DNA of 64,000 bases from Incurvaria masculella (lineage: Eukaryota; Arthropoda; Insecta; Lepidoptera; Incurvariidae): NCBI GenBank assembly GCA_946894095.1, contig OX335641.1, positions 11,364,501 to 11,428,500 of the forward strand, read 5' to 3'. Below, piece by piece: positions 1 through 12,470 of this stretch. Every line of letters begins with the position of its first letter. Positions within the stretch are counted from its first letter, which is position 1. The notes beneath the pieces were generated by a model, which saw only the letters and a program-made list of their open reading frames with translations, was not told where the DNA came from and ran no database searches. Made by a program: the position numbers and the translations under genes.

Positions 1-299
1 GATATTTACGTCACATTCTAATTAAGAAACATCATCTATTTGAGTATTTCTTTATCTCAAAAAGAATATACAATAAAAACCGGTATTTTTTACAAAAATT
101 TCAAACGTGAGGTTTCCGATTAAATAAAATTGGATACGATTAACTTTTATTTAAAATTACAATTAAAATTACTTTCAGCGCAAGCACTCCACTTTGAGAC
201 AAAATAAAATATATTTATTTTGAACATAGTCTTATACAGAAAATTACAAATTAAAATAACGAAATGAAAATCTAGAGTGCTCCATACTTCAACCTCGGC

Positions 300-400
300 A
301 GCCCAGTCGCACCAACCTTATGGTTTGATAAACAGCTTGCTGGGTGAAGCAATTCTGAGCGCGGTTGAGTCTTACATAGGTGGGTGACCGTATTCGACCG
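300..400 (+). repeat. 5S-rRNA-like SINE fragment
   Basis: Bases 343-393 resemble the internal promoter of 5S rRNA: tgaagcaa, then gagcgcggtt, then ggtgggtgaccg in the right order and spacing. Those are the box A, intermediate and box C positions of 5S genes. The rest does not match a 5S gene, so this is read as a 5S-derived SINE or repeat rather than a functional rRNA. It abuts a fragment of repeat family A. Confidence 0.4.
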
Positions 401-410
401 TTAAGGCTGG

Positions 411-500
411 CCTCATTGTAGCCGAGCGATAAAAGGAAGGTTCTGGCATGTTTCTAGCACTAGACCTAGTTCCCATGTGGTGTGTTAGGCTAATATCATG
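411..500 (-). repeat. Family A interspersed repeat, fragment
   Basis: It contains cattgtagcc, a run close to aaaaggaaggttctggcatg, and cccatgtggtgtgttaggc. These are the reverse complement of motifs shared with copies at 12122, 20531, 24141 and 56592. The family is a short non-coding repeat of about 190 bp. No terminal repeats or target duplication were resolved. Confidence 0.6.
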
Positions 501-1959
501 ACATTTAAGATATTAAATACAACTGAAAAAGACAAAATGATGTGAATAAAAACCAATGAATGAGTGATTCCTGTGTAGACGATATCAGACGGATCATCGT
601 CATAATTTTCGCAGCTTGGCTTGGTAAAATTATTTTTAACAATATGTATTTGGTTTCACAAAATGCATTTTTTTTTTCGGTAAATTTTCAAGCGAGCACA
701 ACGGGGAGGAATCTTAAATTTGATTTCATCTAATAAGTAACATGGAACAATCCATTGTCTCAATCCATCCATTGTCTGTTTTTTAAAAATCCTTTGTCAA
801 TCCATTGTCATGAAAAAAATATAAAAAAAACCGCCACACGATAAAGCGTAACCATCGATACGACTGACCACGGCACACACCTACTCGACATCGCGCTCGA
901 GCGAGCGCAGCGCGAAGAAACAAGACACACGCAACCGAAACACAATCGAAAGGAAATCGGAAAACGCTGTTCGGACGCTCCGCCGCCCCCCCCCCCTCCC
1001 CCTCCCGCGCTAACCACTTCGCGAGCTGTTTACTTCCACGTGGGCGCGCGCCCTCGTGGGCGGTGGAGGGATGCGGTTTGAGCAGGCTGTGTTTCTGTGA
1101 GATGTTTGCGAGACAAATGCAGGGAAGGGTTGCGTGTACAGCTACAAGTTTATGTACGTCGCAGGATTGAGCATATGAGCAGACGTATTCTAGATTTTTT
1201 GCAAAACAGATTCGCTTTTGTGACTTGTATTGTCTCGAAAATCGGCTAGTGTGTGCTTAGGTTAGGATCATTGTGGTAAGGATACTAAAGGTTTTGTTTG
1301 TTCTGGTATTTCCTTCTTACATGAGTGGACTTGCGATGAAGTAGATTCATTGCAGAAAGGAAAACAATGTTTAATTAATAACAGTCACATCTTTTTAGAA
1401 AAATAAAGCTGACATTTCTATCCATCGATAAAAATGTTTTAGTTTCTTGTATCGCTTTTTCAATGCCTGAGTTAAATGTTAATAACAAAATACATAGAGT
1501 AGTCGTCATTCCAATCTATAAATGAAAGCAATGTTAAATTGATCTCTCATTCGACGAAACTGGCATCAACTAAGACCCTATGGCAGCTCCTTCTCAAGTA
1601 TGATGGCGACTGTGGTTTAAAATCCGGTCCCATCTAAAGCGCCACCTATAGCTTAGCTTTGACAAAGTTTTCACGAACGGCGGAACGTCCGGGGAACAAC
1701 CAAACTGTCCCAAAGTATCCGCAGAGAAGACTCACTTAGTCGGATTAATCTTAGTTTCTATTGTATGTACTTTCACTCCCTACGTTCCATTTTACATTGG
1801 CCAGAAACAGAAGCAACAACGCTTTCACGTTCACAAGCACAAAAAGCCTGTTAACACATTTGAACCAACCGAATCATTAACAATATGGCCTCTCAACTGA
1901 TGGAAGATGAAGTGATATTTCAATTATGTTTTTTTTTTCGCTTTCCCGTCTTTTGTTAT
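501..1959. other. Intronic sequence, no gene seen
   Basis: This stretch is AT-rich with a GC-rich island at about 850-1080 that includes a C-run near 985-1008. A small glycine-rich open frame opposite the C-run is a composition artefact. Nothing else was recognised. Confidence 0.6.
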
Positions 1960-1963
1960 TTAA

Positions 1964-2505
1964 GGTGTCCCTTCCCGGCGGGACAAACTTATTCGCGGGC
2001 ACGGTACAAAACCGTGCTATTGCGGTCTGGGACCTTCTCTGTTTCAAAGAAAAAGACGGGCTTCGTGATGAGGAGGATGCAAAATGTCCACAAAGCAGAA
2101 AATGCGCATAGTGTTTGTTTTGGTAAGATTTACGAAATGTTTTATTACAAAACGACTTATAGCTAAAAGTAAACCACGACCGCTATCGTAAAAAATGTAA
2201 CAAACACCGAATTGATTATAAACCTACATGAAACAAGCTATGCCTGATGACAAATCTTTTTAAGATGTTTTTATTTTATCGTTAAGTAATCCACCTCCAA
2301 AGTTATTGCATAAAATGCGTAAAAAATGCGAACTTTCGGACCTTATAACTTAACAACCTAACACAATTGTACAATGCCAATGGTCATCAGACATCTAGTT
2401 CGATCAAATAAAGCAATTTTGAGCAACATTTTGGATCTCTGACAAGAAATATGGGCGTGATCTTCTTTCCCCGTTTCTATGGGGAGTTGAGCGGGAAGGC
2501 CCACC
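1964..2505. mobile_element. Family E MITE, TTAA-flanked (copy 1)
   Basis: The element is 542 bp and bounded by TTAA at 1960-1963 and 2506-2509. Left end ggtgtcccttcccggcggg and right end gagcgggaaggcccacc form imperfect terminal inverted repeats. Internal landmarks are shared with copies at 29385 and 49883: acggtacaaaaccgtgct, tctgtttcaaagaaaaagac and cttataacttaa/gaaacc. TTAA target duplication is typical of piggyBac-type transposons, so a non-autonomous piggyBac-like element is inferred. It has no coding capacity. Confidence 0.8.
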
Positions 2506-2509
2506 TTAA

Positions 2510-4130
2510 TTGTATCTTTTAAAGGTTGCTTGGATTGATATTTTTTTAAGCAAGCTTTGTTTGTCGATAAGTAGAAAGTTTCCGATAATCTTAAGTTTTC
2601 TGTAACTATTGTTTTGAAATAAATCCACGTCGACAAACCAAACAAAACAACTAATAAATCCACATTCATGCCATTAATGGTGATTGCCCATGCCCCATTA
2701 TTATACAAGATCTGAGTTTAACGAACTACTTATTCACATTTAAACCGGTTTGGACCGAAAGAACAACACAAAGGAATATTTTTTTTATTTTATGTATTCT
2801 AGCCTTTCCACTTATTTGATCCACGCATGCCATCCGGCGACTATGGTGTACGGCGGGGACCTTTTTGCCACTTGTTACCTTGACTATGTCCTTGCCTTTA
2901 GATCGGGGTTAACCAGCGAAACTCAAAAATAAGGCGTACACTAGACTAAACTTCCACCAATCAGTGAGCGGTTGTCAATTATTCCATTATTAAGAGAGCA
3001 CCTACATGTACTGACATAAACTCTTCTGAAAAGTGAAGAATTTGTAGCGTTAACTGCTTTATTTTACGGAAGTTGCAGCTTTCTAAAAGGGTTACAGAAA
3101 TATCATTCCTGGTCGTGGTTCTTTATTCCGTGGTCGAGCTGGGCTTCGATCACCGTGGAGCTGGGAGTTCTGTTGCGCCTGCTGCCGTGGCAGTGCCGTC
3201 GCGGGACCGGCGCGGGCCCGGCGCGGTGGGGCAAATTTGATCCCGATGTATAAACCAGCTAATATTAATAAGCGAGCCTCAGATGATTAATCTAGCGGGA
3301 GCGGCGCAAGACGGGGACCAAACCGCACCGGGCTGGGTGAAATTACGCACAAGATGAAGTTTCACGGAACTACGTTTATTCTCTTAATCAATAAAATAAA
3401 AAGTTTTTTTAATTATCAATAAAAAACAATTAAAAAGACATGTGTCATCTACAAGAAGCGCACTCGAGCGGCGTGGCGGTTCACGCTACACAAGCGGCAA
3501 CCGAAGAAGGGGCTACGAGCACAGGGGTTATCCACTGCATGCGCCTTTGCGCATGAGGTTTCATTTGTTGTCAAGTGTATTGAATGGTAGTGGGGACTGT
3601 TCTTTTTTATTTGTCATAAACCCAGAGTAATGTTATTTCCTTGAAAGCAGCAACCATTTACGAGGCAACGAGCTGCACTTTTTTCGGCTGCAGCGGCCGA
3701 TCCAACTTATTTCGGCGGCTTGTGTACATCCGTAGCCGCCCATCATCGGCATTATCATTCCTTTAACTGACATTCCGGTTCAACAGTTCAACAGTCAAAG
3801 TAATTTGACTTTTGGCAAAATATAAAGGGACGACAAAACATTTTAAGATATTTAATTTACTGGGTAAACCAGCCTCTAGATAAATCAAAGGAAGGCATTT
3901 TAAAACCTTTCATATTAACGTATGAGCTGAATTGTTTCCTTGGAGCAATGGTTATCCTTCAAGGTCGCTGTTAAACGTAGATACATATATGTATATCCAA
4001 GTAGATGTATTTTTTCTTTATTGTTTTGTTTTTTTTCTAATGCATCAATTTTCTTGTGTGATCATTTAAACCTGTTTTTTACCAATTAAGCACCTGAAAC
4101 CATTTTGTAAGTTATATTTTTATGTACATT
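2510..4130. other. Intronic sequence, no gene seen
   Basis: A CpG-rich patch lies at about 3160-3340 with the remainder AT-rich. Open frames of 60 codons or so show no recognisable domain. Confidence 0.5.
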
Positions 4131-4139
4131 TAAGATTAT

Positions 4140-4432
4140 TATAATAATTGTTTAGTTTGCTGCGAGCTTGCGTCGTCGGCGGTTCCTGCCATGCCCAGCC
4201 GCGCGACGGATTGAGACCCATTATTGAATGCACTACCACAGAACACCTATTGATTGGCACTACGTTCGCTCGCAGCTAACTACGGTGTACCAAACTACTT
4301 AGCACTTAATGCAAGCGGTGTTTGCCCTCTATGGGGCTGCACACCTAGTTCCTTTTTTATATTTACATACATAATACATATGTATGTTCTGTTGTGTCGG
4401 CAAACCTTATTAAATAAATAAATAAATAAACA
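4140..4432 (+). repeat. Probable 3' end of a non-LTR retroelement with TAAA-repeat tail
   Basis: A moderately GC-rich non-coding segment is followed by ttattaaataaataaataaataaa at about 4408-4432. A short tandem tail at the end of a non-coding block is typical of the 3' end of LINEs or SINEs in insects. No coding remnant is visible, so the family is not assigned. Confidence 0.4.
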
Positions 4433-7013
4433 TCAAATTATTGTGTCAGATTCCACAAGACCCCGATTACTCAAATCGGATAACTGATTTTTCTTTACAT
4501 TTCCAAAAAAGAGCGTTAGTTTAATGTTGTCAATGTACTAAATGACCCCCAGCTTGTCAACTTGTCGCGTCCCACGCAACAGGCCCGCGCGGATCGCGAC
4601 CGCTCATGAAAAATGATGCAAAGTTTCCTCGGCGGATCCGAGACACGAGCGGGCCGCGGGGTGAGCCGTGCTCCGCGCCGCCGCCGCCGCCGCCGGGAGG
4701 CTCCTGAGTTAACCCGTCACGCGCCGTGGAAGTAATTTAGTATGAAGACGCGAGGCGTGAAGAATTGTGCGAATCTCTTTGAATTTCGGTGGGGCGAGTG
4801 GCCCGTTTAAACGTAGAGGTTAAACTTTTTATTTTACGGTTCTGGGGTCAGAATGGTTGATATATACATGCACCCGATGGTTAATTATTTCCAACAGTCA
4901 TGAGTGAAACTTGGCATAATTGATATTCATTAAATAGATTTTAGCCCCCCTGAAAGTTCGAAAACCCAAGCGCAAGTCTCGCACCACTTATACATCATTA
5001 CGATATCCATCAGATGCATCAAGGATTATAAATGTATTTCAATTGCTGTCCTAGCTGTCCGCACTGCTAAGACGAAAAACAATAATGTTTTCTCGTGCTA
5101 TACTTAAGTACATACCGCAATAAAAACAACCAATTCGTTGCAAGCAAAGAAAGTTCTAAAAAAAGCGTTGATTAAAATAATACCTATGCCATTGTTAATT
5201 TAAATCAAACTTGTGATATGTTGGCACTACACATAAGTAACAAGTCTCTAACAAGGCATCAAAACTAGTGGAGCCGGGTAACTCAGCTAGTTGGAAAGTC
5301 ATTATAATCGGGCGATGTTCCGCGAAAGTTCAGCCAAGGGATTGAAAAACCAACACGGACAAGTTCGACCGGGGTCGGAAAAACGCCGGAAGATTTTCAT
5401 TAGAGCCGGCACTGGAGTGGCGACTTAATTTTGAGAATGTCATAGGTCGCCGCGTCCTAGTAACGAGAGAACTTTTTCGATTTAGGACTCGACGTTTACC
5501 CTTAAAGAAACGTTAGCAGGATAATTACTTAAGTTTTATTCCAATTATTAAAAAAACCTGAAGAAAGTTCGTTGAGTCAACTCCGCCCACGGCAAGACGA
5601 TGAGGATTTACAACCTGAGCGAACTAATTCGAGATTCTATCCAAATTAAAATTACCCCGTTTTTAAAGAGAGCATACAAAAATCTATCAAACCTATCCAA
5701 TAACGCCGAGCGTACCACCAGGACATTTAAATGTTTGTCGAGCGCCGTTAGTGCCGGAAACAATCGCCTTTCGCGTCATTTGCGCAAGTGACGTCACATC
5801 CTTCACGCGACATCACTTCCACCCCCGCCCCTGCAACCCGCACCTTCGGTACCGCAAGTCGCGGTGTGGGGATACGCACGAAATACCGATGACGAAAGAG
5901 TCGCTGTCACGTCTGAACGATTCGGAGAAGTTATTGAGTGGAGAGTTATGTTTGAGATGACTTTTAAGGGTTGGGGGCCGGAACCCGTCTAGCCAGAATA
6001 CCAAATTGTGTATGAGCTGATTTCATTGCCTCTGGGCTAAATTTTAAAAGGGATGGCATCAAAAGAGTCAGGAGGTCGCATAACAAAACGACTAAAAATA
6101 TTGTAGAAGCATTCATAATCAACATAGTAGCATACATACCTTAAATTCGAACTATCCGACATGTTCACGGTAGCGTAATGGTTAACAACTTAGCATTACA
6201 CACTTACATTAGATGCTCAGGCAAAGTGTAATAGTGTAAAAGTGGCAAACTAGTATAACATATTTAATATTTAATCGATATACATACTTGTTCGAACATT
6301 GCAGGTCTAGATTAGGTCTTTTTAATAAAATTGCCCCCGTAGTCATTATAAAATCTATCAAAATAGGTTTAATCAATTCATATGGTTTGCAGAAGTCTGG
6401 CGACTGTAGGGATTTCGCCGTAGCCGTTAGCACCGTGTTTGTCAAGCGAGACCGCTTGGCGGCGCCGCGGCAGCGCAGAGGAATTCATAAAGGCTAACCT
6501 GTTTGCATACTGCTAAGTATTTTCTTCAACCAGGAGCAAGGAACACTCAACACCTATTACAGAGAAATTGTTGCAGGTATAACACTCACGGATAAGTACA
6601 CACATTCACTCCGCTTTCCTAAAGGGAATGTAAGAACCGAAGGCACGATAACAACTTCTTTCACACACACATATGTTCATACATGATCTACGATTAAGGG
6701 TGCTACGTGCCTATCTATACGAAAAACTTCTTGAGTTCTACTTTATGAGAACCCCGCGAGTTGAAAAAAAACCCTTCAACCAGATGAAGGGTGTCGCGTT
6801 TTCTAATTATGAGTTTGAAAAGTTCGCGAACATTCCTATCATAGTTAAAAAAAATAGTTAGTCTATGATCCTATTTTGTTTTGAGACTACATCGTTTTTC
6901 AATGAAGGGTCCTTAAACTCATGAAGTTTAAATTTTGTAGCTTGCATTTTTATTTTATTTATAGTTATCCTACTCGGCACTAAGAAAGGTTCACTTAAAA
7001 AAGTTCCTAAAAA
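4433..7013. other. Intronic sequence, no gene seen
   Basis: It includes a CpG-rich patch at about 4560-4740 with a short CCG repeat. The rest is AT-rich, with small open frames lacking any recognised domain. Confidence 0.5.
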
Positions 7014-8060
7014 ACCGGCCAAGTGCGAGTCGGACTCGCAGACGAAGGGTTCCGTACCATCGTAAAAAAATATAAGAAAAAAATCACGTTTTTGGTAAGG
7101 GGGCCCCATTTAATTTAAATTATTTTAAACTAGCAGCCCGTCCCGGCTTTGCACGGGCATAACGTCATTTAAAAAAATATTATTTTGACACAATGATACA
7201 CAAATAAACCATTTTTACGTAGAGTTCCTACATTGAGAAATTTGAAATAAAAAAAACTTATATATTATTATTACATGATTATTAGATATTAGAGAAATAA
7301 TAAATTCAAAGTGCTATAGGGAGAACCGCGGCCTCCGAGGCACGCTCCCGCCGCCGCCCCGGCCGGCCGGTACCGCCGCAAGCACTACATCCCGCAATTT
7401 TTTAATCTATAATATCTTCGAAAATATTCATTTAAATCATATGCTGTAAAGGGCCGTATAGATCTATATTAAATCAACAATGTATTTAAGGTATTTAATT
7501 GGATAAGGATTAATGCTGTATTGGTTAAAATCGCTTCAAAAATTAGCCATTATTTGTCGGAAAAAGTAAATGAGAAAAAAATGTTATTGTGGGATATCCA
7601 TAAGAGATAGATAAATACCATCGCGAAGTTTTCTGTAGACCTTTTCAATGTATACAATACTTAGTACATTATTTTGATAAATCTCGTAGGGTTCAGCCTG
7701 CGTTTGCAATGTAAGCGGAAAAAAAATATTTTTTTACGACATCACATTGGAAACCTCAAAAATAACAGTATTTCTCAAATATTTAATGGATATTATTATA
7801 CATATAAACCTTCCTCTTGAATCACTCTATCTATTAAAAAAAACCGCATCAAAATCCGTTGCGTAGTTTTAAAGATTTAAGCGTACATGGGGATATAGGA
7901 ATTACATTGTAGTGATTACATTTCAGCTGTCTATCTGTTACGGTTACTGAGATACAGCCCTGTGACAGACGGACGGACGGACGGACGGACGGACGGACGG
8001 ACGGACAGTAGAGGCTTAGTAATAGGGTTCCGTTAGCACCCTTTGAGTACGAAACCCTAA
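7014..8060 (+). mobile_element. Family B microsatellite element, split by a Helitron (copy B1)
   Basis: The element opens with ccggccaagtgcgagtcgg and ends with gtacgaaaccctaaa. It carries a GACG microsatellite at about 7970-8008 preceded by cagccctgtgacagacgg. Related copies are at 13987, 18443 and 30412. Bases 7130-7915 are a Helitron inserted on the opposite strand, so the element proper is 7014-7129 plus 7916-8060. I know this sequence type as very abundant in moth and butterfly genomes. Its class is uncertain. Confidence 0.75.
7130..7915 (-). mobile_element. Non-autonomous Helitron (copy H1)
   Basis: On the minus strand it starts TCACTAC and ends in CTAG, with a hairpin (gcccgtgc..gcacgggc region) just before the end. 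It sits between A and T, as Helitrons do. Its 5' region reads cgcttaaatctttaaaactacgcaacgg, shared with copies at 48150 and 60137. It has no Rep/helicase coding sequence, so it depends on an autonomous relative. It is nested in a family B element. Confidence 0.8.
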
Positions 8061-11000
8061 AAAAAAGGTGTTCCAACAGGAAATCCCATGCTCCTCACCA
8101 AAGTATAAGATTCCTCGCTTCGGTGGAGTGTTGTCAAAGTATCCGATTTTCAGCTCGTCATTGTTCGAGCGGAGAATGAAGAATATACATCAGTCGAGAA
8201 CACTCGGAACAATAGCTTCCGTAGCAGCATCGACGGAGATTGGTTTTAGCCTGGTATCGATCAGATAAAAAGGAAAGATTGAGAAGAGTTTGACATTACG
8301 CTGCATGTAGTAATCCAGATCGGTTCAATATGCACAACTTTATTTCTCTCTGACAGCATAAATAGAAAATTTTAAGTGGAAGGGACATTTCGTATTTTTA
8401 TCTTCCGGTTGAATTAAGATGTGAATTAATAAAGGGAATGCCCTGGCATGGTAACTAATTCCTTCGCGAATGCGATTTGATTTGCTTATATATCAAATCT
8501 TTTAAATCGACGTTGCATCGAAGTGGTTACGTTTTTATTTATGGAACTAGACATGAACGGCTGATACCACACCTACTGTCATGATATCCATCAGCTTTCA
8601 ATGTTCCGTTTTATCAAAAACAAAACACTAACGCTTTGATTGAAGTAGATATTGTGGAGTTTACTCCTATCCCGTGCCAGTCCCTCTTCCTGGTATAGCA
8701 GCAGGTAGGTATATTTAAGAACTACATCACACTCATAGAACCAAATTACTACGAATTGTATATGAACACAAGTAATTATTCATCTTCGACCAACATGAGG
8801 TCTCACTGCATGTTTTGAACGCTCGCAAAGATGAAGCAATATCACTTGGCTTCCAAGCAATGTGTTTCAGCAAGAAAGGAATTCAGAAGATCAAGTATTT
8901 GATATTATCGACAAATTGTTGCTGAATATTTAGACCAAAACCTCGGAACACTTCAGCATATATGGACCCATATTATTACGCAGGCAAGCTCAAGACATTC
9001 GTCATGTTCTCAAACATATTTTATGAAGTGTGATAGAATATATGCACGTATAAACATTAATTAATTAATTAATTAATTAAAAGGACAACCTTTATAGTAT
9101 TTTGTATTATCTAACATGTTAAATGTCCCTGTGAATTTCATTAGACGATTAAATTTCAGTCACATTCAATATGGAAAATATACTTCCCCATTGGGTTTAG
9201 ATTGATATCCAGAAATTTCTTCTTTAGCAATGACCATCATGATTCATTTCGAGGACCTAGAAAATGCACGAGTATATTTGCCATCTTTAGTAAAACAAAT
9301 ATTATCAATCCTTCCTGTTGTGTTAGTTGTTGAGGCCTACAAAACAACCGACTAATTCAAAGTACACATATTTTTTTGCAATGGTTTCAAATAGCCTTTG
9401 AAAACTGATGGATAGTTCACTATGAAACAAATATCCTTTGAAACAAGACGGGACCTGATAACAAAATGATAATTCACAGCCGTGCGGACAGAATTATACT
9501 CATTTGAATACGGCGGAGGCAGTGTTGTCGAGCCAGGTGTTGCGAGACGACGACTTTCCAACAAGAGAGTCGGCGACTTCCGTCGCGAGCTTTCGCTGTT
9601 CCCGATGAAAAGTTCCAAACTTCGGGATTTCGCTCTAATTTAGGAGAACTTACAAACGCCCGAAATCAGTTTCAGATTATTCGTAGGCATTTATTATTAA
9701 CGAGGATTGTCTAACCAAACATTAAAATGGGTAACGTTAGGATACCGAAAAACAAAGCTGTCTCATAAGTAGGCCAAATATAGTCATAATTTTACCGCTT
9801 AATACAAAATCCTAAATAACTGTCCAATGCGAAAATGGTGCAAGGATTTTTTACATTATTTATGATTTGTATTAGAAATATCTATAATCGCCTAGAAACG
9901 TAGAGCATCCATTGGAAGTGTCGCCACTCTAGCCCGTGAAGTGGAGACGGTGAGCGAGCTGCTATATGCTTTCATTAAACGAACCTAAAAATTAACAGTT
10001 TTTGTAAGCGCGATTTGCAGTGTTGGAAATAAAATTATTTACTTAGTCTGTCCGCGGAAGAGAGCAAGTCTCGTAAGTCACATTTCCAATGACGCCCACC
10101 ACATCGCAGAACTTGCCACACTCACTCAACATAAGTTGATGTCCACAAACTTGCCTGCAGCTATTCCCTTGGGGTACAGGCTCGTATCTGACCAGTGTGG
10201 CCGGATGCCCTATCTGGCCACACTGGTCAGAATCAAATCTTGATTAACAATAAAAACGCAGGTGATTTCCTATAGCTTTGATTGCCGAAGCGAGTGACTG
10301 ACGGGTGATACAGATTCAAATAATGTGTAACACAAATTATACCAAAAAGACAACCTTACATGTGTCGGTTAACCATACAAAGAGTAATAGTATTGATCAT
10401 TGGACAAAAAAGCTTCATAACTATATCAAAATCGATTCTGAAATCAGTGAAGTTACCTGTAAACCGAATCACACCTGACGATGTTAACCCTCGCATAATC
10501 CGAACTACCCTCTTTTATTAAAAAAACGAATAACGTATGCACATTATGCATGAGGCGCGCGCACGTTGCGGTCGTCTCGCCGTGGCATATTTTGAGGATA
10601 GGTGGGGCGCAAAAGACAAGATGGGCAGATTTTGAAGCAAAAATATAAAAACTGTATTTCAATACGTGAAATTTGGAAATACTAAATTATTAGGGCTTCT
10701 CTGAATGGCAGTCTCTGAATGGCTCTTAGTGCCATTTGTGCAGCGTGCATGATATGCTTGAGATATAATATGCTGAGGCGAACTTTGCGGTACGGCTGGG
10801 TCTCTTTAGCGTAAGCGATATGTAAATAACACAGCCATAGAAAATTATTTCGGAGTTTTTTCCCCTAATAAGACACGAGGAACACGTGGTTAAAAAGCAG
10901 AATCAAAAGTGGTATAGAATTATGCGTACGTACGAAAATTCAATTGTGAAAGTATGACTTTTTGTACCTGTATCTTTCCATCCATTTCTCTTTTGTTTAT

Positions 11001-11163
11001 GTAACTGAACATGGATGGCTAATATTATTATGTCATGATGATTATGTGATAATGAGATGAACATTTTATTGTAGAGTAGTGATAAAACGATTAATTTTAT
11101 CAGCGGCATGAATATATAAGCTTCTGAGAACTATCGATCGGTAGGGAAATAAACCCTTAATAC
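8061..11163. other. Intronic sequence with an AATT microsatellite and a perfect short hairpin
   Basis: An (AATT)n run lies at 9056-9081 and a 15-bp perfect stem at 10188-10230 (listed separately). Otherwise there is nothing recognisable, apart from short motifs like family A near 8555 and 10985 (acatgaacggctgatacc, acatggatggctaata). Confidence 0.5.
10188..10230. repeat. Perfect 15-bp hairpin
   Basis: ctgaccagtgtggcc is followed after 13 bases by its exact reverse complement ggccacactggtcag. It lies in otherwise unremarkable intron. It could be the relic of a small inverted-repeat element or a structured RNA; sequence alone does not decide. Confidence 0.7.
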
Positions 11164-11167
11164 TTAA

Positions 11168-11535
11168 GAACGGCCCGTAAGCTATGCTCCCCATACAAAC
11201 GTAGTTTACTAATCATTTGGAAACCGCTATTCCAATTAAATTGATATTTAATATCTAATATCAGGTAACAAATATCTGTGTCTGCATGCTTTTGTTTTTT
11301 TGAAAAATTCAAACCGAATGAAATGAATGCGAAAAGAAAATCTTCATACGAATTTTGTTTTCTCTGTGGTTTGACCCAGAATACATTTACCGAAAAAACA
11401 AAGGCATGCAGACACAGATATTTGTAGCCTAATATTAGATACCAAATATCAAGTAAGTTGGAACAGTGGTTTTCAAATCATTAGTAAACTACGTTTGTAT
11501 GGGAGGCGAAATTTTCAGGTGCTTACGGGCCGACC
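11168..11535. mobile_element. Family F fold-back MITE, TTAA-flanked
   Basis: The element is 368 bp between TTAA at 11164-11167 and 11536-11539. Left end gaacggcccgtaagc matches the reverse complement of the right end (ggtcggcccgtaagc). The whole element is an imperfect palindrome. For example catacaaacgtagtttact recurs inverted as agtaaactacgtttgtatg, and atctgtgtctgcatg recurs as catgcagacacagat. It is inferred to be a piggyBac-type non-autonomous element. A half copy lies at 44562. Confidence 0.85.
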
Positions 11536-12074
11536 TTAAGAGGTTACATTCAGAAGAAAACAGCGGTATTTCTCAAACGATTTGATTTTAAGGGGAATAA
11601 ATACGTAATATGAACGTTTTTCTGAAGTCGATTACAGTAAAGTCTTTGGTTGTTAAACATTGAAAAAATACTGAGCTTATAGAACGTACGTTTGCAAAGG
11701 TACACATCCGCATTTTGTCCAAAACACTTATACCTTCGAAATAATAATCTATAATCATCGAAAGGACCTTTTTAAAGCCATTTTCTTCTATTTACTTTTC
11801 TATTTAGAAGAATGAAATAAAAAAAACGTATATCTTTCAGCCGCTGTTAAAAAATCTTCTAAATACAGGAATTACACAAAATCAGACTAGTCGTTCGGGT
11901 GTTCTTGCTGGTTTTTGGAGCGGGGACGGAGTAAGCGAAACGTGCGTACCCTCCCGCTGATATGATGGCACTGGCTAGATTCCGCCGCGCATATTCTTGA
12001 CTTTACGCTATGGTATATAGGCGCCTTAATTAAAATAATAATTTAAAAGCTAATAATCTTAAATTCGCTCAAAA

Positions 12075-12121
12075 TATAATCCCCATACAAAAAAACGTCT
12101 TGTACGATGGTACGGAACCCT
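12075..12121 (-). repeat. Family B fragment
   Basis: The short piece ccccatacaaaaaa..acgatggtacggaaccctt matches the right flank of the LTR element at 41597-41647. It is truncated and abuts a family A copy. Confidence 0.5.
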
Positions 12122-12375
12122 TCGGGCTAATACCACACAACTACCGTTGTGATATTAGCCCAATACACCACATTCCCGAAGGAAATAGGTGCCATGCCAG
12201 GACCTTCCCTTTATGAGCACAGCTACCCTGAACTGGATGGAAATTACGGACAATTTTTAGTTGCCGCTTCGACCATCTTTTCATGCAATGCAATGGTACC
12301 AAACCGCGCGGGCTTAAACCCTACCACCTAGTAGGTGAAGGGGACCTACAGTTTTAAACGGATTCCGAACCACGA
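12122..12375 (+). repeat. Family A interspersed repeat (fullest copy)
   Basis: Landmarks in order are gggctaataccacacaac, gatattagcccaatacacc, ggtgccatgccaggacctt, acagctaccctgaactgg, ttttcatgcaatgcaatgg and, at the right end, ttccgaaccacg. Related copies are at 411, 15975, 20531, 24141, 27650, 45943 and 56592. It is non-coding, and the class is unknown. Confidence 0.65.
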
Positions 12376-12470
12376 AGGAGCTCGCATTCATGACGAAATG
12401 CACTTATCCAACTCAGAAAGAGAAAAAAGTTTTTTGGTATGCATACATGCACATACATGTAGTACATGAA

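Noticed and set aside
7970..8008. CRISPR-like or satellite array at the GACG repeats
   Set aside because: It is a four-base microsatellite within an interspersed element, without spacers.
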